Assembly (NCBI GenBank): GCA_003427395.1
Contig: BFEA01000559.1
Location: 692,269-756,268 of the forward strand
Direction: 5' to 3'
Source: Chara braunii
Taxonomy: Eukaryota; Streptophyta; Charophyceae; Charales; Characeae
DNA length: 64,000 bases
Both the position numbers and the translations under genes were made by a program. Below are positions 11,109-22,351 of the stretch, piece after piece (the stretch's first letter is position 1; the number at the start of each line of letters is the position of its first letter). The notes beneath the pieces are model-generated. The model saw only the letters and a program-made list of their open reading frames with translations. It was not told where the DNA came from and searched no databases.

Positions 11109-12139
11109 TCTAAGTAGTCACCACGTGAGACCCTCTTGTGTGTAAAGAGAAGGTCACCAATGCTTTTGTTATTTTTCCAGATAAATCGTACACGCGAACA
11201 CAAAAAATCAGCAAAAACCGGCGAGAAAGTTGAATACGCAACTGCCTTCACTGCTAACCTATGCACCTCCGTAGTTGAAACCAAGTGATCATACTGCATA
11301 CGAATGACTAATCTGCTCCGAATATCGACCCCGATCCTTTTCTTTACCTCTTTGGCAATCATGACCTTAAGCAAAGATCTCGTCTCCTTTCTAGAGAATT
11401 CTCGTGCAACCCTGAACCATCGAATGAGCCGCAAATCCGAACAAGAAGGTAAACAACGTCTCCTCCATGGTTGCGAAAGAAAGATCTCCAACTGTCCTTT
11501 AAAAATAGTTCTGCCAAAGGGGGTGAAAATGATAAGCCCAAACACGAAACTTCCACCAGTTTGAAGCAAAGCCTTAGCATCCTTCGAAAGAACGGAAGAT
11601 CCACCACACCTGACTGCAATCATACCAAAAAACCTGCGCACTAACGACCATTTATCCGCCCAGAAGTTACCAGGGAGGACATCCAAAACAACATGTCTAA
11701 TGGTAGAGGTAAACAAATCACGCAATACCAAAAGCAAGCCATCACACCAATCTCCCATTTCCAGCCCGAATTTAATGAAAGCCCCAAGACTAGGAGGGAT
11801 AGCCGCCTTACCTTTCCTTGTTCGTCGCGATGGTCGGGTCCCAAATCTCTGCCTCCTCCGTGATCGTCTAGTATTGAGCACGGGAGCAAAGCTACGAATA
11901 ACGATTTTTCCGGCTACATCAACAGAAATAACACCATTCACGAGCGGAATGGTGAAGTACCTCTAGAGACCGAAGAACCTAAGCCAACGATACAATTTCG
12001 GACAAGATCCCAGGGCTCCACTAAAAGAAGAACGAACATGTTCATTCCATCTAACAAAGATTCCCCTAACCGAACTCCCGACATACTTTGACTTGCACCA
12101 TGGAGATGCGAGCAGGTAAACAACTCGTCCATGATCCCA
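11054..12139 (-). pseudogene. PLE-1 GIY-YIG endonuclease and linker of ORF2
   Basis: The frame is open from 12139 to 11054 except for one TAG at 11965-11963. The N-terminal 60 codons hold a GIY-YIG nuclease core: VVYLLAS (GIY strand), KYVGSSVR (YIG strand), VRWNEHV (Arg and His of the catalytic helix), then KLYRWLRFFG. This domain cuts target DNA to prime reverse transcription. After the TAG comes YFTIPLV, a basic Arg/Lys stretch, about 200 linker residues and the block DLLFTH-(about 8)-YLECHC shared with PLE-2. The start of the ORF is unclear because the frame closes at 12142 and no Met precedes the core. Confidence 0.8.
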
Positions 12140-12345
12140 TCAGTTCCAATCAACCGCACACAACATTCTTTGAAATTTGACATTCTATTTGATCTCCCCG
12201 AGCAGAGATAACCCAACACAATACAAAGAGATACATTTCTCAAAGAGAAGGCGAATCCTCGCAGGTGCATCTTCCCTAAAGGTCCGTAGCCTACAACCCA
12301 TCCAATGTAGAAAACTATCCCATAGCCTAAAACAAGCATAGTCCC

Positions 12346-13175
12346 TCAGTCACCTAGATTGAGAAGCAGCGCCCTCTGGGGAGCTAGGCGCAGAAGGCGC
12401 TGTGAGAAAATGAAGCCCTCATATGCAATCTTAGCTCTGGCCGCCACTATACGATCGATGGACGGTCCCTTCGTGTCATACTGTAGGCCCTCCCTAGCGC
12501 AGATCCTCTTAAGCTCATCTTGCTTCATCGTGGCTAACTCCTTTTGATCGAGAACATACTGGAACAGACCTTCAGCCCCAACCCCCGCGGGCACCTTCGT
12601 CCTTCGCTCACCATCACGCGAACACTCTCCTCTAATCGTCGAGTCCTCCACTGATCCCGACCCAGAAGAGAAGGAAGGCTGATGGAAGTTAACTCCACCA
12701 CGTACGGCCTTCTTCCCCCGGCGCCTCTTCTCTTGCAAAAGTTCCAATCGCCGGATCTCCAAATCAATGTCCTCCACATCTCTTTTCTCCTAGGAGGAGG
12801 AGACCACCCCCTTTTTAACTCCTCCCTCCGGGCTTCGTCCTTCTGTCCTAAATACTGTCGCCCAACCGTCGCCATGACTTCGACCTTTGTAGCCTCCGCA
12901 TATCTTGCCATCTCCGCCTTTAGTATATCATCAAACTTCCTCTGCTCGTCCAACTCACGCTTCCTTGCTTGTTCATCCTTCTTCTCCTGGATGATCTGCC
13001 TTAAGAACTCACGTTCCTCGTTATCCTCAGTAGTCCGCCTAGGCGTCCAGAAACGAGGAGTCGATGGTGCCGCTGCGGAATTCCCTGAGACGCTTGGATT
13101 ACCTCTGGCGATGGGGCATTCTCTCGCGAAATGGCCATCTCCGTTACAATTGAAACACTCCATGGGAGTGCCCAT
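12346..13175 (-). pseudogene. PLE-1 ORF1: CCHC zinc knuckle, coiled coil, SAP-like C-terminus
   Basis: Starting at ATG 13175, residues 6-19 form a CCHC knuckle (CFNCNGDGHFAREC), a nucleic-acid-binding motif of gag-like proteins. A Glu/Lys/Arg-rich coiled coil follows. A frameshift near 12780-12830 moves the reading into 12777-12346, where the coiled coil continues (DIDLEIRRLELLQEKRRR). The C-terminus is a helix-turn-helix stretch, MKQDELKRICAREGLQYD and IDRIVAARAKIA, like a SAP DNA-binding motif. It probably coats element RNA. It ends 34 nt before the segment leading into ORF2. Confidence 0.7.
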
Positions 13176-13827
13176 TGCGAAAGTATTAGTACCTGCGCAA
13201 CAAAAACAACACGAGCCAACCAACACAACCAATCGGTGCAGCAGACGAAATCTTCGCCGAGAGGAAAAAGCTCCCTCCGGATATAGTCCGCCGTGCTCGA
13301 ACAGGAGAAAAGCGGACCAGCAAACAGGAAGGAACGAGAGACGCTGGAATTCGATCGCAGTCAAAATAAAAAACGATCACCCGTGCCTGATCAGGATCCA
13401 ACAGGATCTCGTGTCATCGTCGTAGAAGACCACGACCCTAATCAAATCTTCAAAATCCCCAACCACGATTGCGATCCTAAGCACCGCCCGCATCGCGTCA
13501 GTAACCGAGGTCCAATGGTGTAACGACACAGACTCGAAGCGCAGCAGCTGACGAGGTGCGCAATAAACAAGATCAATCAAACCTGATGTAACCAAACAAA
13601 GCTACCCCCAACGCTCCGTGATGAACTACGAAGCACTGTCCGAACCGTCCTAAAGTAAAACCCTCTTTTTTTTCTATAACAAACGTATTCGGACGTAGTA
13701 TCGTAATGAGCTAATATTAGAGTCGGCACTAGAGTCGCACTACTGTCGCACTAGAGAGCCCTAGAGTCACAGTAAAGCGCAACCACCGACAAATGTACGA
13801 ATGCACTTACGGTTGCCATAGATCCCA
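13176..13827. other. PLE-1 5' region between pseudo-LTR and ORF1
   Basis: Internal 5' sequence of the element, upstream of the ORF1 ATG. The frame is open to 13364 but without recognisable protein features, so I treat it as leader. Confidence 0.5.
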
Positions 13828-15084
13828 GAATTGAAGGAATAAACAGACGAGGAAAATAAGTTTGAGCGTGAGAATAGCATACCAAGATACACCATTAATA
13901 ATCAGACTATTACGCACACAATATTTGAACAAATTCAAAACGAACCAAAGGAACCGATCAAAAGATACACCTTAGAAGAATAGGATCGATCCCAGAACAA
14001 CGAGGACAACAGTAACCCGCCCCCACATACCACACGGCCTCTCCTCAACGCCTTTCGCCTACCCCGGAAATAGTCTCATAAGGAGGATACTACCCACACA
14101 ACCCGATGCTCAAAACATGGAGGCTCAACCTACAACCTACCTCCGTTATATAGCACATCATCCTACCCCTACCCTCGATCAAACAATACCTAGAGGAAAC
14201 CTCCCCATCATTGTACCGGCGACGTGGTGTGCCTCGTCACAGGGATCGCGAGACAAACATTGATGGAAGGAAGGAGAGGAAGATCTCAACCCTCCACTCA
14301 GCACGTTTAATCGAAAATCCACTGTGAACCACATGTCTTCAATCACCTGCAAAGAAGAGAACAGGACAGATAGCCGGGAACAGAAGACATGCAAAAACGA
14401 GGAAGAGACAATCTCCCGTAGTACGCCGGAGCAGTGAAGCAGTTATGCAGCGAAGCACGTTCTCAGCCAATGAACCACTCCAGATCAGCGTCTCCGCCGC
14501 TGGTGCCACCACTGAAGCAACTGGCGTCGGCAGTAACCATCGAGGAGAAGAAGAAGCGGAGGAGCGCGCACCTATGACGCCTCTTAAACGAGAGGTGAAT
14601 GAGGCTCGCTCGATCGGGCAGCTCAAAGTTATACTGTCAGCCGCAGATCAAAAGAGACCTGAAAACTGTCCCACGCCAGGCATCATAAAGTCCCAAGGCA
14701 GTCGTACGGGCCCCGATCTCAGAAGTTGAAAACGTCTGAATGTAACCGAACAAACGGCCGGGTTCCTCCGAGAATAAAATCAGCAGAACAAAACGGAGAA
14801 ATTGGTCGGATTCTCCAGAAAACAGAGCCAATCCCAGAAACCGGAGAGGTCCCCTGACCCGACACAGCAGAAGCCGAATAGTGACCTAAAAAGCGATTGG
14901 GTATATTCTGCTCGAACGGCCTCTAAACACCAAGGTATCCATCGGGGACCCTAAAGGACGCCAATCATCGGCCCATCGGATCAATGGGTCTGCACTATAC
15001 CCAAATGAGCTTGACAACTTAATAGTCTGGTATCAAGCTCATCAGATGGGCTAATTTGGCAAAGAAGCCAAACCCCCAAAGCCA
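13828..15084 (-). repeat. PLE-1 pseudo-LTR, 5' copy
   Basis: A direct repeat of 8256-9495, slightly longer because of a small insertion near 14440 in or near a GCAGCGAAGC duplication. In element orientation this is the upstream copy, expected to hold the promoter. Nine bases (AGCAGAAG region) lie between it and the right target duplication. Confidence 0.9.
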
Positions 15085-15105
15085 AGCAGAAGTTTGTTAA
15101 CAGAA

Positions 15106-16300
15106 GTTTGTTTTGAGTTTACTGTTTTTTTTCAAGTTTGTTTTTTATATTATTTCAATGTATTTGTTTTTTGAGTCTTTGATGACTGGCTTTCCCAACT
15201 TAGGATGCCCGGTCTGCCAGATGGTATAAGTTCGTATAATATATATCAAAATTTTATACTTTGGTTGACCATTAAGTTCATGGCTTATGGCTAAGCCGCC
15301 CCAACTTAGGGGTACGCTTAGTCTTATGCCTTTGTCCCCCTCAGAAGAAACACACACAGAACTGGGTCTACGCAACTTAGAATATCCCCAGCTCTGTCTT
15401 TAACAACCCAAAAGAAAACATCATGATTCTTAGTCCTCCCAACTTAGGGTGCCCATCCTCATGTTCAGAAACCCCAAAAAGAAACAAGTGACTTGACCGT
15501 CCAACTTAGGATAGGCCCAGCCCAAAAAGATCATACAATCAGCCCAACAAACATAAACAAAACACAACACTGAGCCCACATCAACATAGAGGAGCTCAGC
15601 CTTGGGTTGACCCAGTCAAACGCATGCAATACACCTTCATCCCACCTTCCCTCAATTTATTTTGTCTGAATCCACTCGATGATTATCTGAGCTCTCATAT
15701 ATACTTGTTCATTTACTCCTTTCACAATGCATGTCCTGACATACATAGCAAAACAGAAAGCAATACCTTCACATAGTTGTACTCAGATACCTAGGGGGCA
15801 ATAAGTAGGGGAAGGGATCACACGCGTCAGACGAAATTATACCTGAAGTTCCCAGCCTCCAGAACCCTGCCTAGGCTCCGGCAGAGCTCCCGCAATCGGT
15901 GGGTGGACCTCCCACAAGGTCTTGATGCGGACCTACGGGTTGCAATCCCGTCTGCCGCCTTCCTCTCGTAACTTCAGACTAGACTTAGAGTAAGAAGGGT
16001 AGAGGTAGAAAGATTAGACTATCGGATACAAGAGGGGTGCACTCAAACTCACGGGAGAGGGTCTTGAAATCTTCGTGCGCCTGAGGGCCCCGCAATGGTA
16101 GCCAATAGAATGCGTCAGATAGGAATGGATTACGGTCTGGGTGTCGAACAACAGCCTTCCGCAGCCCTCCGAGCAGCAGTAGTAGCCCCTCCTAGCCACT
16201 CTGCCTCCCTTCCTGACCAAATTCCTACTACGCAGCCTAGAAAGGTCGCGTTCAAATAGAGCCCACCCCGGTGCTTTATTCGAAAGTGCAGGCAGGCAGT
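15106..16300. other. No gene recognised; recurrent CCAACTTAGG motif
   Basis: The motif (C)CAACTTAGG-T-CCC occurs near 15196, 15299, 15372, 15441 and 15502 at irregular spacing (about 60-100 bp), as a decayed minisatellite or repeated protein-binding site might. The segment 15850-15897 matches 56590-56645 in inverted orientation. At about 15930-15950 the stretch ACGGGTTGCAATCCCGT resembles a tRNA T-arm/B-box, but no full tRNA fold was found. Confidence 0.4.
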
Positions 16301-17560
16301 GACAACTTAGTAGAAACTCATGGGTACAACACCTGTGTCCTGTAATCAGGCATTACAACAGTGTATGCGATGCGCTACAACTCTTTATGTCAAAGACTCA
16401 GAGGGATGCCCAGCGTCATACACAACAAACTTATCAACCAATTACGACAAAAAGAAACGCAACGTGCACCATGTAGTAGCAGTCCTCCAGATTCTGGCAA
16501 CAACAGCGGTTTGGACTTTCAGCAAAAGCAGTCGGTTGCTGCCAAAATTCGCTGCAACCTACTGAAACAGCAACTGCAGTTAGTATGGTGTACCCCAACA
16601 ACACAATAATTCTCACCGCGCCAAATGCCTGTCGGGGACACAGCCGGGTGCACAACAGTGTGCACCCAGCGGTGTGTACAACACAATATACAGTAACGTA
16701 CACTGTACTCAGCAACATGAGCCGCACTGCACAACGGAACACCCGCAACATGCTCAGCAATATGCGCCTCATTCCACCGTCTCCCCAACAACGGCAAAAG
16801 TCTCTGGGGTCCTCAAGGCATCCAACGGACTCAAGCCCCACACTCAGCCGCAAATGGCGCCTCAGTTGCACTACTGGAACCAACTGTAGCGGTTCAATAG
16901 TACTGGCCTGACTCCACAACCACTGGTTGCGATACACAGGTCGATGGTCGCTGTGGCAAAAACAGCTTCCCTTCCCACTAAGAACACCAGAATTTGCGTG
17001 CGGCAGAACTGGTCCGGTTACACATGGCGGCTCAATTACCCAGTTATTAACGGATAACACAACTTATGAGAGTTGTAACGCAGACATAGTATCAGTTCAA
17101 CTGCCATGGCTAATGGCGGCCCCCAACATCCGTTGCATCGTTAGCAAAAGAAGTTGTAGCAACCACCTCCTGTTGTCGGGATCGTAGTAGTAGATCACCC
17201 AGCCTTACACAGTCCGCCACATACTCCCCAGTCTACTGACCGCGGTCAGTACAACGTCCACTACTGGTTCCGAACTTACGTCTATGATCCAACAACCTCA
17301 TGTGTATACTAACCGAGCGGTCTGCCACTGCACTAATCAAGAAAAACATTTCACTCAGGTATGTGAAAACACACCGTGACAGACCAATTTCATCGATTAA
17401 CAGAGCACGGTCGAAGCGAAACTTCCACCAGACAACAGAAATGTGCACAGTAGATCCACGACATCTATGCCCAGCAACCCCGCAATTTCACAGCGCTGCG
17501 CAGCAGATGTACCGCAGAATGCACAGTTAGCACTGCAAACGCTCAGCATAAACACATCGA
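16301..17560. other. Possible decayed Gln/Thr/Pro-rich coding region
   Basis: CAA- and CAG-rich sequence gives Gln-rich frames on the plus strand (for example 16361-16609), broken by many stops. It could be the remains of a low-complexity gag/ORF1-like protein. No zinc knuckle or other motif supports this. Confidence 0.2.
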
Positions 17561-18114
17561 GGCCTAGCAATGGGCAGCAAGCAGCACGTGCTTACTCCAC
17601 GCCCTGAGACCACATGACCACCATATTTCCCCAAAAAAACTGTATGTATGAAAGGGCCACTAACCCCTTCGCTCGCAGCTAGACACGGACTCCTCTTTTC
17701 AATTCGTCTCCCTATCCCCGCCTATCTTTCAGCAGAACCCGAGTGATTCTTCCGCTATAATAGGGCTAAATACAGGTACCAACTAAGATGAATCTCTCAC
17801 TTAAACATGGGGAGACTCATCTTCCAGGTATGTACTCCTCCCCCTCTTTCTTTTCTTTCACTAGAATACGATGGTCACTATTATTTCGGCCAGATTCAGT
17901 CCACATTCGGGAAAAAGAGGAAACAGAGAACCTAAAGTTGACCGTTGCAGTCGGTTAGACAATTAGCAATGTGTGGGGGGAATGATGGCGATCAAGCTAA
18001 AAAACGAGCATCATGTTTACGGGATCAGCTCCACCGTTGTCGTTACCACCTGAAGAATGCGATTGTTACCTGCTACTCACCAAATGTGTAATTTGAGAAT
18101 GATTCTTTTATCCA

Positions 18115-18255
18115 AAAAAAAAAACACAAAAAAAAAAGAATAAAAAAGAAAAAGAAAAAGAGAAGGATTCACTGCCATATAGGAGAGTGAATCTCCCACT
18201 AGAACGTGGCCGGGTGCATCTTCCAAAATAGAGGTGCGTTCCTCCTCCCCGCACA

Positions 18256-18320
<65 letters not shown>
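18115..18320. repeat. A-rich tract and (CT)n microsatellite
   Basis: An A-rich tract (about 18115-18160) is followed by (CT)n at 18259-18320. The surrounding segments 17785-17835 and 18185-18240 are diverged copies of one sequence (GAATCTC-CACT...GCATCTTCCA), each ending in a GGTRYGT word and then a pyrimidine run. Confidence 0.8.
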
Positions 18321-18324
<4 letters not shown>

Positions 18325-19329
18325 GTATGGGTGTGTGCAGCTCCAAATTCACAAATGCACTTGGTCCTTAGATTGGCCAGATTCGTTCAAAGCCCCACAG
18401 GATAAAAACCAGGATTGGGGCCAAACCCATGAACGAGACGAAGACTACGATTTGGGTGAGTGGAAATCAGCGGACTCAAGGACCGTGACCACAAATCTAC
18501 TTCATACAGCGGTTTACCAAGACAACCCCACAACCATGAAGGATATCACCCGATAGTGAAAACTGCGACTCTATCGGCCATGGCTGCTGGGATGATGATG
18601 GCGGTCGCGGTAATGAGTGAAGGCATGCGGCTATGACCTTCATACGGCTACCCAGAGACCGAACCTACCCCTATAACAAAAAGATACACTGGACATCGTC
18701 GGTTGCTAAGGTAACGATGAGGTTGATCCTCTCGCTGACACACGGCCGAATACACCTCGCAACAGTTAGGATGAGAATGACGACCACCAATAGCAACAAG
18801 ATCACAACCATCGCTGCCATGTACTGGTAAGTTCCTCCCTATCTTGTTGTTACCTCCTCCTCCTTACCTTTGCCTCCTTCCTCAATCCTATTTGTATTAT
18901 TTCCATCACTCTCCCAACTCCTCTTCATAACAGCCGCGCAACTCATACTGTCGATACCGCCTAGGCTGTCCGTCTATCACCAAATTTACCTTCTCCATTA
19001 GCTTTACCCTGCCCAAAAACCTCAGATTCGTTTTTTGATTCGCTCGATTCCGTTCAGGAACGAGCGAGTTAGACCATTTTCAGTTTTTTTCTTCTCCCTT
19101 CTTCTTCGAACGAACCTAGCGCGAAGCCGCGTCCAGGTTCATTCCCCCCTGTCTTTTTTTTTTTTTTTTTTTTTCTTACTGCTGCTTCCCTTTTCATGGA
19201 GCTGCGCTTTCCTTCGCTATCTCTCTCTCCTCTAATCCCTCCTCTTTCTCCTCCTATAGCACCTCTCCCCTACTAGTCTGCGCCGCTTCACCCTCTCGTA
19301 CAACACTCACCATTGCAACCGAAGAGAGA
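18321..19329. other. No gene recognised
   Basis: Mixed sequence with short unlinked frames and a 19-T run near 19156. Nothing with protein-like motifs. Confidence 0.4.
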
Positions 19330-19423
19330 GTCCGACCTCTCTTATTTATGCGACTCAGTCGTGTGCAGGGGCCATGCTAGTCTTCTCTGTATCATTCCAA
19401 TTTTGACGAATGTCTCGAAGGAC
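19330..19423 (-). ncRNA. U6: U6 spliceosomal snRNA-like sequence, probably a pseudogene
   Basis: Read on the minus strand it begins GTCCTTCGAGACA (5' stem-loop), continues AAAATTGGAATGATACAGAGA, with the invariant ACAGAGA box, then CTAGCATGGCCCCTGC with the catalytic AGC triad, and ends near GCATAAATAAGAGAGGTC. Order and spacing match U6. The internal stem-loop is altered relative to canonical U6, no T-run terminator follows directly, and no TATA box is seen about 25-30 bp upstream. A retro-copied pseudogene is more likely than a working gene. Confidence 0.75.
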
Positions 19424-20550
19424 CGCACCCTGGACACTAGTTGGGAGTATTAGTACTAAGTCACCCCGTTCTGAGAGATTCAAAACTATTTGGTCTTTCT
19501 CATAGTCAAATCCCTCCATCTAGACCCGAACACCGGTTTGTATCTCAGTTGTTCGTGGATGTATCCACCGAACTAGGCTCGCTGGTTTCACGGCCGGTCC
19601 CGGACTGTATCCCAAAATGGGATATAAAATAAGGAAAAGAAAAATTAAAAAATAAAACTTAGGTAAACTCAGAAAATAAAAAATAAAAAATAAAAAGTAG
19701 AAATTAAAAAAAAAAGTCGACGGGGGAGGGGAACCACCGGCCCCTGGTCCTCGGCCCTGCCTCGCGGGCCCGCTGCCGGACTCCCTAACAAAACCAAGGG
19801 GGATCATCCCGCGGGACCCTCAACCCCTCGGTCTGCTCCAAAGTTCGCTCCTCCGCCGCTCCGCTGCTCGCTGCACCTCGATCCCGGGATCTGCCTGGTG
19901 AAAGGTCACTGACGTAACCTATACGGCTAAGCCCAGGCCTGAGTTGGCTGGGCGCTTCTCGGCACGTGAATAGTAAGACCGGCCGTGCCCGGGCCTGCAG
20001 AAGGTTCCCCTAGCCGTTTTCCCTGCTTACATCCTGCGTCCAAGGCCAAGTAGTGCCGCCCTTGGCTGCCTTGAGGGCAAGGCCCTGCTTGGCCTACCCC
20101 ACGCGCCTACTCCACCATGGTATGGCTGCGGCCGAGCCTCCCATAGCCTGCCGCGAATGCCCTTTCTCTGCCCCCCTGCCGAAGAAATCCCAACTTTTGC
20201 TCTAGTTTGTGTCGTTCCTAGCGGCGACTCCTACTGTTGACGAGGCATGGTCAACCTAATGCCTGCGAATATTTCACACGGCGCCGCTCTGAACATCGGC
20301 CTCTAGTAAGTCAAACAACATCCTCCTCTAGTCACAGCCTTACTTGGTCAACGGGATGCTGCCTGTAACTTCGCCCGTGCGTGCGAGGCTGCGACTGCCT
20401 CAGAAAATCTAGCCTGACACTTACTTAGTCTTCCTCGATCAATCGCTTGGTCCGGCTAACGTGTGTCCGCAAAGTGCACGCTCACACACTCTCTAATCAA
20501 CAAAAGTGGGACGCGCTCTTAGATATCGCCATAACGTTCTTTCCTGTAAG
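19424..20550. other. GC-rich stretch, no gene recognised
   Basis: About 19710-20440 is markedly GC-richer than its surroundings, with no protein-like frame and no match to rRNA or tRNA that I can recognise. An A/T-rich tract with no coding content occupies 19620-19700. Confidence 0.35.
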
Positions 20551-20555
20551 CTACA

Positions 20556-20690
20556 AAAATATGCCCAAACACCCTTGTAAGGGTGTTCGGGCCGGCAACA
20601 GCGAACATGTTTCCGGCCCTTCACGTTCGCGTGAACGTGTTCGCACGTTCACGCGAACAGCTAGCGAACATGTTCGGGCGAACATAGTTT
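20556..20690 (-). repeat. Palindrome-rich island sharing a terminus with the 54.5/63.5 kb inverted repeat
   Basis: On the minus strand this reads GTTGCCGG-CCCGAACACCC-TTACAAGGGTGTTTGGGC, resembling the inner boundary of the inverted-repeat arms (GTCGGACCAAATACCC-TTACAAGGGTATTTGGCC). It also holds many GAACATGTTC and CGTTCACGCGAAC palindromes. Confidence 0.5.
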
Positions 20691-20753
20691 TTTTACCGTC
20701 AAAAACAATATATATATATATATATATCATCAAAAATAGTATATATATATATA

Positions 20754-20853
20754 CAGGGTTGCCGGCGTTCAGGACAGGCCGTACGCCCGAACCCGAACGC
20801 CCGAACGTATGGGACCCCTTCGGAAGGCGTTCGGTCGTTCGTATCGAACGGAC

Positions 20854-20886
<33 letters not shown>

Positions 20887-21798
20887 CCAAAACATTCCGA
20901 GAAACAAAAATATTTTATAGAGAAAACTAAACTAAACAACATTTGCCTGGGCACTACATCCAAATTCTTTACCAAATTTGAATTAAAAATCAAATACAGA
21001 AAATAAACACTGTGATAAAAATAAGAAACAATAAAAAGATAATTAAAACGAGTGAGTGTGCCAGCACCTTTTCGACACCGCCATCTTTGCCGATTTTTAA
21101 TTATTTTTTGCCATTGACAAATGCACTGAAAATTTACAGATATGTAGCTTAGATAATCAATAACTCATTAAAAAAAATTCAAAAAATAATCAAATTGTTT
21201 AGGCCCCGAAAAAAAGTGAAAACAAAAAGTTAAAAGTAAAAAAAAAAAAAAAATAGCGAGTGGGCGAGCACGTTTTGACACCCCCATCTTTGACGATTTT
21301 TAATGTTTTTTTGGCTCAGCAGAATGACTTCAAAATTTATAGGCGTGTAGGTTACATCATAGAAATCTCACAAACAAAAATGAAGATATAACTTTTTTTT
21401 AGTATTTAGAAGAATGCTTAAAGCCGAATTTATCTACAAAAACTTGCTATTAGACCACTCTAAGTGATGGGAGGCATGGGTGTCGTTATACTTTCAACTT
21501 CTCAAGGGATAATAACGGATCGCCAAGCTCGGCAACGCAAAATTGGAGGAGAAGTTTTTCATATTCAGTTTTTGATGTTTAATTCATGATCGGTTACGAA
21601 TTTGAACATGACACCGAGGCAAAAGTTGCTTGTATTATTATTTTACAAAACATATATGTTTTTCAAATTTTTCTGAGAATTGTTTGTTTTTTTAAATATT
21701 TTTTATGTTCGCGTTCGGAGGGTTTTTGACGCTTGTTCGCATTCGGATGAACATGTTCACATTCGCCCCCGAACGCGAACACGGTGCTACGTAGTCAC
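20754..21798. mobile_element. Possible hAT-like element, CGAACG word
   Basis: The left end CAGGGTTGCCGGCGTTC has a typical hAT terminal sequence. The candidate right end near 21798, read on the minus strand, is CTACGTAGCACCGTGTTCGC. Both ends are rich in CGAACG or GAACATGTTC, and the interior contains a poly-A run (about 20855-20884) and inverted copies of the dispersed module seen at 5876-6195. No 8-bp duplication was found, so the pairing of the ends is tentative. Confidence 0.35.
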
Positions 21799-22335
21799 AA
21801 AGGAAATCTCAACTTCAATTTTTTTAGTCTACCAGCCTGTCACAATAGATATTTTTGCTACTTATAGCATCCCTTAGACCTTTTCACTTTTCATACCAAC
21901 TTCACCACAGTTGACAAATTATCTTTATTTCTTGGAGATCAATTTTTTTCACAGGAGGAGAAAGTATTCTGAAAAAGGGTTTGACATTAGTATAACAAGT
22001 GAAGTTTTTATTTTTTTGTTAAAGTTTTTTTATTTTTCTAACACAATGTTAACTGCTCGTCCCCAACAATTGTCACACTCACAACCATCTAACCTTTCTC
22101 GTGACACATAAATTATGAGGCCATACTCATTCACCTCAATAAAATGGCAGGTTAGCACATGCAAGCTATTATGCTCTCATCCGCTCTTCTTACTGCTTCC
22201 TTCTTTAATATCTCATAGTATAATATTTTTTTCCTTCCCAACTTATTCAGAGTGTCCAACAGTTTTTTAGTTTTTTCTTCACTTAGCCTCCCATGTCATT
22301 TTCCTGCTCGTCGCCAAGGAGTCACCATCAATGTG
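21799..22335. other. No gene recognised
   Basis: AT-rich sequence between the hAT-like remains and the PLE-2 target duplication. Confidence 0.4.
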
Positions 22336-22351
22336 TATTCATCAATCAGAA

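Larger units (their letters stand above)
8241..15105 (-). mobile_element. PLE-1: complete, decayed Penelope-like element with N-terminal endonuclease
   Basis: A minus-strand retroelement is bounded by the 13-bp direct repeat TTTGTTAACAGAA (8241-8253 and 15093-15105), read as its target duplication. Inside are two long direct repeats (8256-9495, 13828-15084), the pseudo-LTRs typical of Penelope-like elements. In transcription order come ORF1 (zinc knuckle, SAP-like), then ORF2 with a GIY-YIG nuclease, a linker and a Penelope-type RT. Endonuclease before RT is the permuted order of the Naiad/Chlamys group. It carries three in-frame TAGs and at least two frameshifts, so it is not autonomous. Confidence 0.85.

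Noticed and set aside
15106-15540. CRISPR-like array of CCAACTTAGG repeats
   Set aside because: The motif is short and degenerate, spacing is irregular, and the sequence is eukaryotic.
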